Below are positions 13,518 to 27,000 of a stretch of 64,000 nt of DNA, piece after piece. Position numbers and translations under genes: made by a program. The stretch covers positions 41,064,531-41,128,530 of the forward strand of contig OZ035998.1 of NCBI GenBank assembly GCA_964035015.1, in the 5' to 3' direction. The notes beneath the pieces are model-generated. The model searched no databases, was not told the DNA's origin, and saw nothing but the letters and a program-made list of their open reading frames with translations. The stretch's first letter is position 1; each line of letters begins with the position of its first letter. This stretch comes from Corallium rubrum. Taxonomy: Eukaryota; Cnidaria; Anthozoa; Scleralcyonacea; Coralliidae.

Positions 13518-13793
13518 CATATTTGGCATATTAGGATTGTTGTCCACAGAAGTGATTGCATGTTGTTTCCATTTTCCAATAGGTCTAACCATGTTTAACC
13601 CTTTCCTTTACCATTTGGCGATTTAATTTTATAGGACTAAAAGAGAAATTCGACACCCTGAAATTCATTTGCCCCACCTAAATAACTACATGTATACTGC
13701 AGCAATTTTATAAACCATGCATTCATAAATGACGCCGATTTAATACGTTTATGCACGCGCATTTAATATTTCACCTTCTCAATCCTGAATTCC

Positions 13794-14000
13794 CTTTTAC
13801 TTTTTAGTTTAAGTATTTTAATACTCTAGCTAACACCAGACGATTTTCCTCGTCATTGAGAATTTTAATGGTAAAATTGAAATCATTAAAAACCCATCTC
13901 AATTAACCCTCTCAACCTTGAATTCCCTTTTAGTATTTTACTCTGGTTAACGCCAGATGATTTTACTCGTCATTGGTATTTGAAAGGCCACGAAATCTCC
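13794..14000 (+). repeat. two copies of the CTGGCTAACGCCAGACG repeat family
   Basis: The block TTCCCTTTTA..ACTCTGGTTAACGCCAGATGA..CTCGTCATTG appears twice about 125 bp apart. Related copies are inverted at 16730-16910 and direct at 43386-43605. Confidence 0.6.
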
Positions 14001-14108
14001 CATCTCCGAAAGAACCTCCGCGGAGAGGTATTAAGTGGGTTAATAACTTAATATGAGGTTTGCCATCGCTCACTATCTACAATGAACACATGGAGGATTG
14101 ATATTCTA

Positions 14109-14393
14109 CAGGGTGTATCAAAAAAAAGGCTACCCTTAGAAAATATAATTAACATTCTTTTCAAATAACCTATTGTATATTGACAGCCCTGGACACCTCT
14201 GAAGTCACGGATGCGTAAAAACAAATGGTTTTATACACCTGGGAAATTAAGATAACTTGAAGGTGTATACGACCATTTGTTTTTTACGCATCCGTGACTT
14301 CAGAGGTGTCCAGGGCTGTCAATATACAATAGGTTATTTGAAAAGAATGTTAATTATATTTTCTAAGGGTAGCCTTTTTTTTGATACACCCTG
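14109..14393. mobile_element. 285-bp TA-target foldback MITE (Tc1/mariner type)
   Basis: Near-perfect palindrome with ends CAGGGTGTATCAAAAAAAAG and its inverse, flanked by TA on both sides. Arms of about 130 bp include CACGGATGCGTAAAAA. Confidence 0.85.
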
Positions 14394-14656
14394 TACATTG
14401 GATCTCCAGAGACACTTTTGTGTCTGTTACATGGTAGTTTGCAATCAATCCCTTGAGATTTACAAGACGAAGATACGGTGGCCATGTTGGAAAACATACA
14501 TCAAAGACAATAGCTGCTAATGATTCTTTTGTTAAAGTTCTCCCCATGGTTGCAAACCAAGAATAGTGGGGTTAAAGTGTATATGAAATGAAAAGCCTGA
14601 AAATTAAGTTTGTCTTATTTGGAGGAACTCTTAAAATGATAAAGTAACACCTTATA

Positions 14657-14806
14657 CAGTTTTTCCATAAGTGTCTCACTTCGTTCGATCTTGAGAAATA
14701 AGTACGACACACTGGCAACACTGCTGATTCTACAATAAACTCGCGCAATGCTATCAAACAAATCTTATTTTCTCAAGAACGAAGTGAGATATGGAAAAAC
14801 TGTAAA
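14657..14806. mobile_element. short foldback element
   Basis: Ends ACAGTTTTTCCATA and ATATGGAAAAACTGT, with an internal pair TCTCACTTCGTTC / GAACGAAGTGAGA. Confidence 0.65.
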
Positions 14807-14836
14807 AGACGTACATACATACTGCATTATGTTTAT

Positions 14837-14981
14837 TTAAGCCGGTTTTCCACTAGACGGAATTTTGCGCGCGGAGCGGAATTTTTCTTTGTCTTTTCTA
14901 ATTAGTTCCACCCAAGAAATCACAAGACAAAGAAAATTCCGCTCCGCACGCAAAATTCCGCCTAGTGGAAATCGGCCTTAA
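14837..14981. mobile_element. 145-bp TTAA-target MITE abutting the Mpv17L2-like stop codon
   Basis: TTAA on both sides. Arms GCCGGTTTTCCACTAGACGG and its mirror, with GCGGAGCGGAATTTT inside. The right-hand TTAA (14978-14981) contains the TAA stop codon of the minus-strand Mpv17L2-like gene. An AATAAA on minus (14837-14832) follows directly after the MITE, so the MITE forms most of the predicted 3' UTR. Confidence 0.85.
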
Positions 14982-15043
14982 TATTCGGCGACATAAGCTT
15001 CCGCTTCTTTCACATTTATATTATTGTTTTCGCCTTCTTTAGT
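14978..15043 (-). CDS. MPV17L2: MPV17L2-like exon 4 (C-terminal tail and stop)
   Basis: 22 codons including TAA, after a good acceptor (CTTTTTCTTTCTTTTATAG). The sequence is acidic and not conserved, so the call rests on splice site, phase and position. Confidence 0.65.
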   Translation of the reverse strand, partial: TKEGENNNINVKEAEAYVAEY

Positions 15044-18000
15044 CTATAAAAGAAAGAAAAAGTTGAAAAACGTTTTAAATTCTAATTACAAAGGTCTCTG
15101 TTGGAATTTATTGTTTCGTCAACTTATTACTCTGGCTACTGTAGTACGACCATGTATTAAATTTGACTCTGGCCAGGGCCGGAGCTATGGGGGGCTGGAG
15201 CAGGGGGACACCCACCACCCACCACACCCCACCACCACGCCCCACCCCTAAGAATTGCTTTATTCGTTCTATAGTCGGCAGACAAGAGATTTCAGTCGCC
15301 AGTCGGCACCCGACTGATTATGTGCATTGTTTTCGATAACGAAGTGGCTATAGGTCCGGTAAGCGGAACTCGTTCAAGAACAAGACGCCTGCTTAGGCGT
15401 TCACTCGGGCTACTGATTTCTGCAAATATTGGCGCAGTCTTCGCACATCTAGAAAACCTGAGGAACAGCGTGTACATATTAAGTGTTTGTTAAAACGTAC
15501 AAAACTCTCATGATCAGAAGGGCGCTCGACACAAATTCTCTACATATGGTCTTATATGAAGTACTTGGTTCGATGAAGCGATTTGGCGTAAACAACAAGC
15601 CCGTTTAGCCGAATACTGATTAAACGATCTTAATACTTTCAGTTGACTAGACAAAACCTATAGTGCTGAATTCGGCATATTCAAGCGATGGTTCCGATAT
15701 AGAATTCATGTAAATCGTACCAACAGAAAATATTTAAACATGCATTTGTGAAACACGTTTCCGAACGTAATACGACACCTTCATCATAGGGAGATGACCA
15801 GTGGAGACGAATACATCTAAACGTATTTTTTGCCTTATTCGGTGCCTACCAGATGTGTTTCGTAGTTGTTGGACCAAGCAGCAGGCGTTTAATACTAGGT
15901 AAACAGTACGTATATGTTCTTTGATATTATGTGGCTCTTTCTTGTACTTCTAGCCCTCATGTCAAGGCTTCGGGCTTCCTAGGTACTGACATCAACACGG
16001 CATTTTGAACATTTTCTCCCGTCTGTAATATACTCGTCTATTCTGTCTTGATGGACAAACCTTGTCAGCAACATTACTGATCAATTATTGATGAATTCAC
16101 TAATACCGCGGAAATCACCTCAACCCAACTCGATCAAAGGCAAAGCTGTCGAAAAGAAAAGCATGCATTTATCATTTATTTTCGCAAAGCCGATAGGATG
16201 ATGCAATAATTGCCAATTCGCGACATCGACAAAACAAAAATAACAAGATACTTCCCAGCCACATAACCGACTTTAAACACTTCCAAGCGAGCAGATGACA
16301 AAACACTTTCCAACTTCGAACCACTCGATCGAAAAGGAAGAAGACAAGTGGGTCACATGCATAGATTAGCCACATGCCTGCAGTTTCGCAAAGCCTGTCG
16401 GGGCAATATCGCAACCCCCAAAAAACACTAAAAACACTAACGCGACCGAAACCTAGACTCGTCCGACCACAGGTCGCCCGAGTAAAAACTAAAGGTCCGG
16501 CAATCGGTTCCAGTACCAACGCAACTGTCGTTGACACGTGTTTGCGTGTTGTCTTAGTATCTTTCTTAGTCTTCGTTTCACTCAGCTCATAGTCAATCGA
16601 GATATGGTCTGGAAACTCGGCAAACTTCAAAGCGCCTATAATGAGCTGTGATTTTATGTTGAACCGTACCTTACACCGTGCACATCCTTTGTTTTAGGTT
16701 TATTAACTCATTCCTGTCCGGGGGCTTCCCCAGAGGTGAATAAAATCGTCTGGCGTTAGCCGGAATAAAATACTAAAGACCAATTCGGACAAGAAAGAGT
16801 TAAAGAGATAGTTTATAACTCATTCCTGTCCGGGGGCTTCCCCAGAGGTGAATAAAATCGTCTGCCGTTAGCCGGAATAAAATACTAAAGACCAATTCGG
16901 ACAAGAAAGAGTTAATATTTAAATAACACGGTTGAGTGATTGAACTGAAACGTTGCTATTGGACAATTCGTTCATTATACTAAAATACAATGCGTTCAGT
17001 GACCGTGCACCGTGCACAAAAATGCATAAAGGCGAACAAAAAGATAGACCAAAGACTTTAGCTGAGTTTCCAGACCATATCTCGATTGACTATGCTCAGC
17101 TCAGCTGTGTCAACCAGTGTATACTCAAATACTGTCATTGAATGTGTGATGACTACGATCAACAAAGCTTCTTTTACGTTATGGGAATGTTTTAATTCAT
17201 GTATAGTAACCTTGAACCAAAGGTAAAACCTTGCACATTACATGAGCCAGCTATCCCGTAACTGACCTAACTCTTGTCACGAAATTCTCTTATTGGTCGG
17301 TGGTCAAAACAACAGTACGATTTTACTGTTTACATGGGTTACATGGGAAGCGTAATGGTTTGCCTTAATTTGTCTCATTCCGTCTATATAAAAAAGAAAG
17401 GGTTTACCAAGAGGTTTCTAAACTGATGAGGTAGAGTAAACGTCGAATGTAAAAGGTAGACTGCTGCATTGGCAGTGTTTTGATATAACAATAGCAATGC
17501 AACAACCTTTGTGAACTTCACGATTTTAGTAAAGAAATGCTGACGTTTTGAGTTGCTGATAGTGCTAGTGGTCAGTGATAAAACAGAAATTCGCTACGTC
17601 CCACTCAGCGGTCTCGCTACTTTCAGGCCGCGCTGATACTGGAATCGATAGCCGGACCTTTAGTTTTTCTTGAACGTCACGAGTTTCGGTTGCCGGACCT
17701 ATAGCCACTTCGTTTCGATAAAGATCTAGCTAATCAAATCACATTGTTTATTACTTCCATGCTCATGGGTTACGGGTTTTATTGAGTTAATAAAGGTTGG
17801 TACAGGGCCCGAGCTATCATTTTGCCTTTCCTAGCTAGTTGATTAGCCAGAACGCCTTTCTTAGCTAGTTTATTAGCAAGAACGCCTTTCTTAGCTAGTT
17901 GATCAGCCAGAACGCCTTTCTTAGCTAGTTGATTAGCCAGAACGCCTTTCTTAGCTAGTTGATTAGCCAGAACGCCTTTCTTAGCTAGTTTATTAGCCAA

Positions 18001-21000
18001 AACGCCTTTCTTAGCTAGTTTATTAGCCAGAACGCCTTTCTTAGCTAGTTTATTAGCCAGAACGTCTTTCTTAGCTAGTTTATTAGCCAGAACGCCTTTC
18101 TTAGCTAGCTGATTAGCCAGAAAACGCCTTTCTTAGCTAGTTTATTAGCCAGAACGCCTTTCTTAACCCAGATTTTATTGTTGTCAATCATGCAGTAACT
18201 TTTTGGCCAACATGTCAAACTTTTTACAGTAAAGACCTACCTAACATGAATGCGTTTTCTGATTGGCTATAAATAACCAATCACATTGTCGATTATCAAT
18301 TCGTTTCCATGCTCCTTACTGATAGGGTTAGGGGAAGGTGTTGGGCAACAGTAGGTTATCTAAACCAATCAGAAGCCTTCTTGGTATAGGTAGGTGATGA
18401 CCCACTTTTTAAGCAGACCTCATGGCTGATCTATGGAAGGTGTGATATAATATTTAATATGAATTTTCCTGGTTAACAGTAACTTACGTCATGCTTAATG
18501 TAAGATAAAAATATGTTCCAAATAAGAGTAACAAAACTGACATAAAGAACACGATATTGAGGTGGAACAATGTAGAAATTAAGAGCTTGTGCTGCAGGCC
18601 AGAAAGTCAAATCCATCTATAATGGAAAAAAAAGTATTTGAATGTCACAAATTGTTTGGTGAGAAGCCCGTGATGCATTAACAATTCTATCTTGCAATAA
18701 GTACTGTATGCACATTTTGTATAGTAATGAAGGCCAAACTGTATGCATGGGCATTTAGAACGAGCCGTTGTAAACCATGAAGAAGACTATGAAACCTGAC
18801 GACTTTGAACGCTGGACGATTTCATTCAGCGCAGGGAGAGGTCCAGGCCTTAAAGTGTTCAGTTCAAATGAGGTCGAATTACCGCTGTAGAGAAAAATTA
18901 TCTAACCACCCCAATCGGGAATCGAACCAGGCACGTAGCTACGGGGGGGGGGGGGGGCGAGGGGGGGCGACCTCCCCTCCAAATTCTTTCTCCCCCCCCC
19001 CTCCCCACCACCAACCAGAGACTGCATGCCCAAAAAAATCCGCAGCGTGAGTGGATAAGTAATTGAAGTGTGAACGCTGTTGCGTACTTGCGTAACGTAA
19101 ATAAGTGATGTTGTTATATCGAAAGCGTCTAATGGCGTTATGATTTCGTAACGTAAACCCAGTGAACTCGATGTAAGTTAAAACGTGATAACTGGAACGC
19201 TAACGCGTAAACCAAAAGGTGAGGCAAAAAGTTCCAGGCCCCTACGCGGTTTGCAGGTGCGAAGGCTCGAAAAAAGGTTTGAAAAAAATATTTATCAAAT
19301 TATTTTGTCAGACTCAACGTGCATTTAATGGTTTCCCATTGTTGTGCAGTGCTGTTGTTGTTTTATTTACTATATAAGAGTGCAAACTTTCATATGTAAA
19401 ATACATTTTTCGCCATGCAAAGCTTCAAACAACATAAGAGTGAGAAAGCTGTAGTGTACGTCACTTCCGGTAAGCCTCGTGCGAGGCACTAGCGAAGAGA
19501 GCAGGAGCGAGGAAGGAGCAGAGAGATTGTAAGCGAACTTGAGTGAATAAACGAGTAAGAACCAAGATACAACATTGGCGACGAGGATGGCGACGATGCC
19601 CATCGTAAACCCAATGCCTCCATTTGATCCTGACTCGGACATTGGAGCAAACATCGGCCCCAAATGGAAAATATGGATGGAAGACTTTGAGATGTACATT
19701 ACCGCGAATGGCATTACAGATAAAGCCAAGAAGCGAGCGCTGCTTCTGTATCAGGCAGGCGCTCGAGTCCGCGAAATTTTTCGACAAATCCCCGATAATG
19801 GTGAGAACAACGACTATGACAAGGCGGTTGAGAAACTAAACGAATATTTCGAACCGCAAAAGCATCGATTGTACGAGGTGTACAAATTTCGCGAGGCACG
19901 GCAAGACGCCAGTGAAACTTTAGACAAATATTACGTGCGATTGCGGAGTTTATCTCCACGCTGTGAGTTTGCTGATCCAGATTTTGAAATAATGGCCCAA
20001 CTTGTCTTATGTGGCCGCTCGAGCCGACTCCGAAAGCAAGCTCTACGGGATCCCAAGTTGACGTTGAAAGACCTACTAGTCCTGGGCTGCCAATTTGAAC
20101 GAAGTTGTCAACAAGCTACAGAGATCGAGGAAAATACGAGAAACAATCAAACCGTTATGAACGAGGTTGTTCTGGATGCAGTTCGCAACACCTCCGCTGA
20201 AGAGACACGGCCGAAAGGGGTTTGCAAGAACTGTGGTGGCGAATGGCCACACAACACGGGAATATGTCCAGCGAAGGGCAAAGAATGCCGAAATTGCTCA
20301 AAAACAAACCATTTTGCGAGAGTATGTCGATCTGCGCCTGCGGTGGCGCGAGGCCAGCAGCAAAATCGTGGACGATGGCAAGGACGTCATGAAAAGAAAC
20401 CTATTCGGCCCCTCAATGTCTCGGACAATGACAATGAATCAAGAGACTCAGACAATTATTGTTATGCAGTCAACAATCCAAAGGCAAAAAATCCTTACAC
20501 AAAGGTGAAGATTAACAATCGAAATGTAAAGTTTACTGTTGACACTGGATCCAGCATAAACATAATCGATCAACAAACCTTTGAGCAGTTGGGGCAGTAT
20601 ACGTTGTCCAAAACAAACATCCAAGCTTACGCATTTAATTCAAAGGTCCCTGTTGAAATGAATGGGAAATTTACTACCATCATGGAATCACGACGCAAAA
20701 TTACGGTGGCAACCATCTACGTCACAAAAGAAGACGGTGGTCGTCTTTTGAGTGGGTCAACTGCAGAAGAGCTAGGCTTAATCAGCTTGCACTTGAATGC
20801 GGTCCAAACAACCAAATCATCGCAAACATCACCGACGGGTACATCAATTAAAGATAGGGGAGTACAATGTGTAGTACAGAAGCATCCCAACGTTTTTCGT
20901 GGCCTCGGGAAACTACGACATCAAACAGTTGAACTGCTTGTTGACAAAGATGTAAAACCAGTTACTCAACGCCAACGTCGCATACCATTCCATCTGAGAG

Positions 21001-24000
21001 CTAAAGTCGATGCGGAGCTAAGCCGTTTACAAGATGAGGACATCATCGAACGCGTACCAGACACAGAAGCAACTGAATGGATATCACCAATCGTCATCGT
21101 GCCAAAGAAAGAGGATAAGATTCGTTTATGTATTGACATGCGAGCGGCCAACACAGCTATCAAACGCATTAGGCACCCCATACCAACTGCGCAGGACATT
21201 TCGCATGAATTAAATGGTGCCAAATTCTTCACAAAGTTAGACCTTACGCAGGCATATCACCAACTTGAGTTAGCCCCTTCCAGCCGGCAAATCACAACAT
21301 TCATCACACATGCAGGACTGTATCGGTTTAAGCGTTTAAACTACGGCACAAATTCGGCCGCGGAGATCTTTCAACATGCGTTGCAACAAGTTTTGCATGA
21401 CATCCCAGGAGTCCGCAATATTGCCGATGACATTTTAGTCTTTGGATCGTCTTACGAAACACATAACAAAGCTTTGGATGAGTGTCTACATCGCCTTGAC
21501 ACCCATGGTTTGACCCTCAACTTCGACAAATGTCAGTTTCTACAACCTCAGTTAGAGTTTTTTGGACTCAACTTTTCAAAGGACGGAGTTCGTCCAGACC
21601 CTAAGAAGGTCTCTGCCTTGGCTAAGGCTGCTATGCCCACCACAGCAAGTGAGGTCCGAAGCCTCCTTGGCATGGCTAATTAGAGCTCACAATTTATTCA
21701 CAACTTTGCCACTATCACAGAACCACTACGTCAACTCACCCACAAAGGAACACCCTTTACATGGAACCAGGAACATGACAACGCGTATACCACCCTTCGA
21801 GAGGCTTTAATCAACCGTCCGGTGATGAGTTATTTCGACGTCAACAAAGCCACGGAAGTGACAGTGGATGCCAGTCCAGTGGGGCTGTCAGCGATCCTGG
21901 CTCAGCGCGATTCGAATTCATCCTCCCCAAATATAGTCGCTTATGCTAGTCGTGCTCTTACCCCTACCGAGCGACGGTATTCGCAAACCGAGAAGGAGGC
22001 GCTGGCCGTGGTGTGGGGTATTGAGCATTTTCATATATATCTATATGGGGCAACCTTTACCCTATATACCGACCACAAAGCCCTCGAAGTCATTTTCGGG
22101 AACCCGATTTCAAAACCACCAGCCAGAATAGAGCGTTGGTTCCTACGCCTCCAGCAATACAAATTTCGGGTTGCTTATAAACCAGGCAGCACAAATCCGG
22201 CAGATTATCTCTCTCGCCATCCCCCGGAGAGTAAGCAAACACACGTTAACATTGCGGATAAGTATGTGCATTTCATAACGCACACAGCGGTTCTCCCTGC
22301 ACTTACAGTCGAGGAGGTGCGCAAAGCAACCAGCAAAGATACATTACTCAGCTCGGTATGTACAGCCATCCAGACAGGACAGTGGTCCAATCGTGAACTG
22401 AAACAGTTCAAGCCCATCAAAGATGAACTATCTATCGATTACACTAACAATGTGGTGCTTCGGGGCACCAGAATCGTACTACCATCATCGTTGGTACAAC
22501 AGGTCATCCAGCTGGCCCATGAAGGTCATCAAGGGCAGGTCAGGACAAAGGCGTTGCTACGGGAACACGTCTGGTTTCCAGAAATGGACAAAAAAGTTCG
22601 AGCGGAACTAGAAACGTGCCTTGCCTGCCAAGCGACTGGGCAACCAAGCCAACCAGAACCCCTTCGGTCCACCCCACTACCCAATAAAGCATGGGACAAA
22701 CTCAAAATTGATTTCTATGGACCGCTACCGACCGGACAGTATATTTTGGTGATCCTCGATTGTTATTCTCGATTCCCGGAAGTAGAAGTGTTGTCTTCGA
22801 TCTCTGCCAAGACTGTAATCCCAAAACTTGATGCAGTCTTCGCCCGGCATGGGGTCCCTGCGCAGGTTACCTCAGACAATGGGCCACCGTTCCAAGGACA
22901 CGAGTTCAACAGATACATGATCAAAATGGGAATCCAGCATACTACCTCCACACCTCTTTGGCCGCAGGGGAATGCGGAGGTCGAGGCATTCATGAAACCG
23001 CTGGGCAAGGCCATTCGAACCGCGAACCTCGAAGGCAGGCCCTGGAAACAAGAGCTCTCCAAGTTCTTGTTGGCGTATCGATCCACACCTCATTCAACAA
23101 CAAAGGTACCACCGGCCCAGTTGCTATATAACCGAGAAATTCGCGGAAAATTGCCTACACTTCCCCATAACAGCAAGGTTCTTAATCGACACAGCGAAGC
23201 CAGGCACAACGACCAAGAACAAAAGAAAAGGGGAAACAGATATGCAGATGCTCGACGACATGCGAAAACAAGTGAACTACGGGTTGGAGATAGTGTTCTG
23301 GTGTGGCAAAAGAAAAAGAACAAATTTTCAACTAATTTCAGTCCTACGCCATATACTATTATTGCCATCAAAGGGTCAAAAGTAGTCGCGAGAAACCAAC
23401 AACAACATGTCATCACGCGAAATGTCTCGTTTTTCAAGAAGATAGCGGGGCAAGCAGTTGGTAAAGACGAGGGTGAGGAGGACGTTGTTAGCAGGAGACG
23501 AGAGGAAGACGGAGAGCAAGTACAGGAACAAGGCCAACAAGAACAGCAAGAGCCGAGAAGATCTACGCGAAATACACGTCAGACAAACTTTTATGGACAC
23601 CCAATGAACTCGGGTGAGACTCTAAAATAAACACTCAAACAATAATCTCATAGAGAAATTGTTGACACTTGCGTGCCCAGTTTCGAAACAGTTGACATTC
23701 GTTTTGTTATGTTAGAAAAAGGGGGTGATGTAGTGCTACGTCACTTCCGGTAAGCCTCGTGCGAGGCACTAGCGAAGAGAGCAGGAGCGAGGAAGGAGCA
23801 GAGAGATTGTAAGCGAACTTGAGTGAATAAACGAGTAAGAACCAAGATACAACAAAAGCTATTCTTGTACGAGTCTAAAGACGTACTGATACTTGATATT
23901 TCATAATATACATCTAATGTCATTTTCTTATTCTGCTCCTTTAATTTTTTGTTTGAATCTATTAAACGGCCTCTGGCAACTAGATTGTTTATTTTTCACG

Positions 24001-27000
24001 TTTACTCATGTTGTTTTCGGTACGAATGTGGAATGCTTTTTAAACAAAATGACACATGAAACTGGTACTAATGGCATATTCTACACTACGTTTGTGTTGA
24101 TGTTTTGTCATCCTCTTCAGAGTAACGAAACTCTAATACATGGTTTGTATTATAACGAAAAGTTTGATTTAATTTCTTGACTGACAAACTTCGTGCACGT
24201 TTTGTAAAGACAATAATGACTTTTACTATAGCAACAAATAAACAATTACTGCATGATTGGTTCGACAGCATAGCACAACCAATCAAAATTGAAAATACAC
24301 GTTTAGCAAAGCGTGATAAAATGATGCAATAAATATTAATTTTTCAAACCTTTTCGAGCCTTCGTGGTTCACTCAAGACCGCCGCTGGCTGTGTCAAAAA
24401 ACATTTTGTACCTGCAAATCGCACAGGGGCCTAGAAATTTTCCTCATTTTTTGCCCCACGAATGACTGGACGTAATTAGCGTTCCAGAGAGAGTTCCAGT
24501 GCAAATCCATGTGACAGACTGGGGAGGGGGGGAGCTTGCATCAGATGTCCTGACGGCTCAACTTTAGTACCTTTCCACTTGCCCCCCCCCCCCCCAAAAA
24601 AAAAAAAAGAAAAATAAAACTTGCCCTCCCAGATTTCTTAGTCTAGCTACGTGCCTGAATCGAACCCAAGGTCTGGCTTAACGTACCAGCCATCTAACTA
24701 CTGACTGTAAGCTGTTTAAACTGAGAAAATCAATCGGAAAGTTTATGTAAATCAGAATGAATTTGTGTCCGATTCACAACCCCTACACATTACACCCGTT
24801 TTCAAAATTACGCGACTCCGGAAGTTGACATGCATGTGGCGTGATGTGAGCCAGAATAGAACAGGGACGTAGCTAGGGGGGGCGGCTCCCCTCCTTTTGA
24901 TATAAAACAACAGACATGTAACTACAAAACTGATGCAATATGAATTGTGTCAGGAAATAAACTGTAAACAGTGTATTCAATCGACTGAGTGTATGCATTT
25001 TGAGTATCTATGTGACGTTTGCGTATTTTGAGTATTTTATATGACGTTTTTTAACCTTTAGAGTCTTTAAAATCTTCCTCCAGAAGCCAGGAAATGGCAT
25101 TTCAGCGACTCTCGATTTCAACATTTCCCAGGGGAGCATGTCCCCGGACCCCCCTTTCAAAATCCTGGCTACGTCCCTGGAATAAAATGAAATGAGGGCG
25201 TTAATGCTAACCGAATGGCGAATTATTTAACCATATAAAAATGCAATCCATGGATTGGGAATGTTGAATACGATGACAAAGTAAGTTATACATTTTGAAT
25301 TGCCACAAAAGTTAAACTGCAACATTTCCGCCTGGTCGCGTAATTTTGAAAACGGGTGTAATTTCTTTTGAATTCACTTCATCAATTATTATTGATTGCA
25401 TTTAAGAGCTTTCATTGTTACTGTATGGATCGTTTTCATCTGACGTCACGGCGGCCATATTGGTGTACCAAAACAATGAAATGGCGGCCATATTGGTGTA
25501 CCATCTTTATCCTGTGGGAATTTAACTCTATTCTTATTCAAATATTTCGTATTGTTTTACCACCCCAATGAGGTCACCGAACACGTGAGTGAAAACGATC
25601 TATAGGTATAATTATTACGTGTACTGTATATACGCAGTATGGGGATAATGGTATTTTGCTAGAACCTAAAATACCACGAGTGAAAAAAGTGTTGGGCCAC
25701 AGAAAATTGATTTTGAGACCCCAGTTGCCAGAACACTGAAAAGGTAATAGAGCAAAAACACAGAAAAACGTGGTTTCAGGTGCAAGAATGTAATTTACTG
25801 TAGATTCAGTGATTCGCAATCAAAACTCCTACGGAAGATTTTAGAATCGTTAAAAACCCAAAAATCGCGTAAAAATGCCATTGGAAGGTAAAAAAGCTAA
25901 AACACGAAAAAAGTATATAAATTCGTGCCACATGTTTAAACTCGAAAGATTCCCAGTAATGGGTAGAACAATGTCTCTGCAAACCTCAAATCCTGTGTAT
26001 GCCTACAGTACTCATTTGTATCTCTTTATTCACACAATACATCGTTTTATGATATCTAACATCACGACAGCCATATTGGTGCACCGAAACAATGAAATGG
26101 CGGCCATATTGGTGACCATCTTTAACCTATTGTACGGGAATTTAACTCTCTTCTTATTCAAACATTTTGTATTGTTTCACCACCCCAACGAGGCCACCCA
26201 ATCGCGTGAGTGAAAACGATCCATGCAGTAGTTGTACCTTATAAATGGGCCAGAACTTCATCTTGACTTCATTCCAAGATTCCTCAAAGTGATGACCCTC
26301 TAATTTTGCCATGCCTACAATGTACACATCATATATAATTTTATATTAGAATAAAAATAGGATATTAAAAATATCTGTAATTTTTCAAGAGGGGGTATAG
26401 GTGAGCACCAAAAGCAAAATGTCTCTCTCTCAGGGAGACATCCCTCCAGATTTTAGGTCTTCCAGACAGTGTAACTGTATTTTCTATAAAAAAGCCATTT
26501 TATAACAAAAAATGCTTTCAACATACCGGTAATTCTAAGGTCTGTTTCCACATGTGATTTTTAAAGCAATAAATATCACCAACGTCTGGTTTAGATGAAG
26601 TTGGCAATATTTATCGCATAAAAAATTGCATGTGTAAACAAGCCTTAAAAGCTTAAATAAAAAAATCTTTTCTGTCAAATATTTTCCTAAAGGGGGTTGC
26701 ATCCCAGAAACACGCCCCATTCCCTACTCTCCAATTTTAAATAGCATTTTCATTTGCCAAAACACTTGGTAACCGTAATATTACAGAGTAATAGAATGGT
26801 ATTTCAAGCATTTCAAGGAGCGGGATATTCAACAAGAGGAAGTTTTTACAAATTTAGTAAGTACTTGAAGTATGAATCGTAGTCAATTCTTAATTGTGAT
26901 GTACTAGATGTTCTTGGAATGATGATAAAAGTTTTTGAAAGCAAATTAATCGGGTTGTTGCATGGACGATTTCATATTCAGACGAAGCAATTTAATTTAT

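Larger units (their letters stand above)
19450..23854 (+). mobile_element. Ty3/gypsy LTR retrotransposon, complete
   Basis: 4405 bp, flanked by the 5-bp TSD AAAGC (19445-19449 and 23855-23859). The LTRs are about 125 bp. A primer-binding region follows the 5' LTR directly (TTGGCGACGAGGATGG at 19575). A polypurine run GAAAAAGGGGG (23715-23725) precedes the 3' LTR. Gag and pol share one frame, with a single internal stop. Domain order protease, RT, RNase H, integrase is that of Ty3/gypsy. It inserted into a hAT element in intron 2 of the Mpv17L2-like gene, in the orientation opposite to the gene. Confidence 0.95.
18928..24657. mobile_element. hAT-like element (non-autonomous), host of the Ty3 insertion
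   Basis: Termini CAGGCACGTAGCTACGG and TAGCTACGTGCCTG, flanked by the exact 8-mer AATCGAAC (18920-18927 and 24658-24665). The subterminal inverted repeats are long and diverged: GTTCCAGGCCCCTACGCGG.., GCGAAGGCTCGAAAAAAGG on the left mirror CCTTTTCGAGCCTTCG.. GGGGCCTAGAAATTTTCC on the right. Without the retrotransposon it is about 1.3 kb, with no transposase frame. Confidence 0.8.
18836..24720 (-). mobile_element. tRNA-derived SINE, split by the nested transposons
   Basis: Outside the hAT insertion, 18836-18927 and 24666-24720 join on minus into a tRNA-like unit: an A-box-like TTAGATGGCTGGTACG, then a B box GGTTCGATTCC, then GGGGTGGTTAGATAATTTTT. The hAT element entered at the B box and duplicated AATCGAAC. 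The trailing CTGAGAAAATCAATCGGAAA also occurs near 40660. Confidence 0.6.

Noticed and set aside
16172..16630. 152-codon minus frame
   Set aside because: Its central part is a dispersed repeat also seen inverted near 41.1 kb; no recognisable domain.
17817..18170. Regular 30-bp repeats considered as a CRISPR-like array
   Set aside because: Contiguous tandem copies without unique spacers, in an intron of an animal gene.
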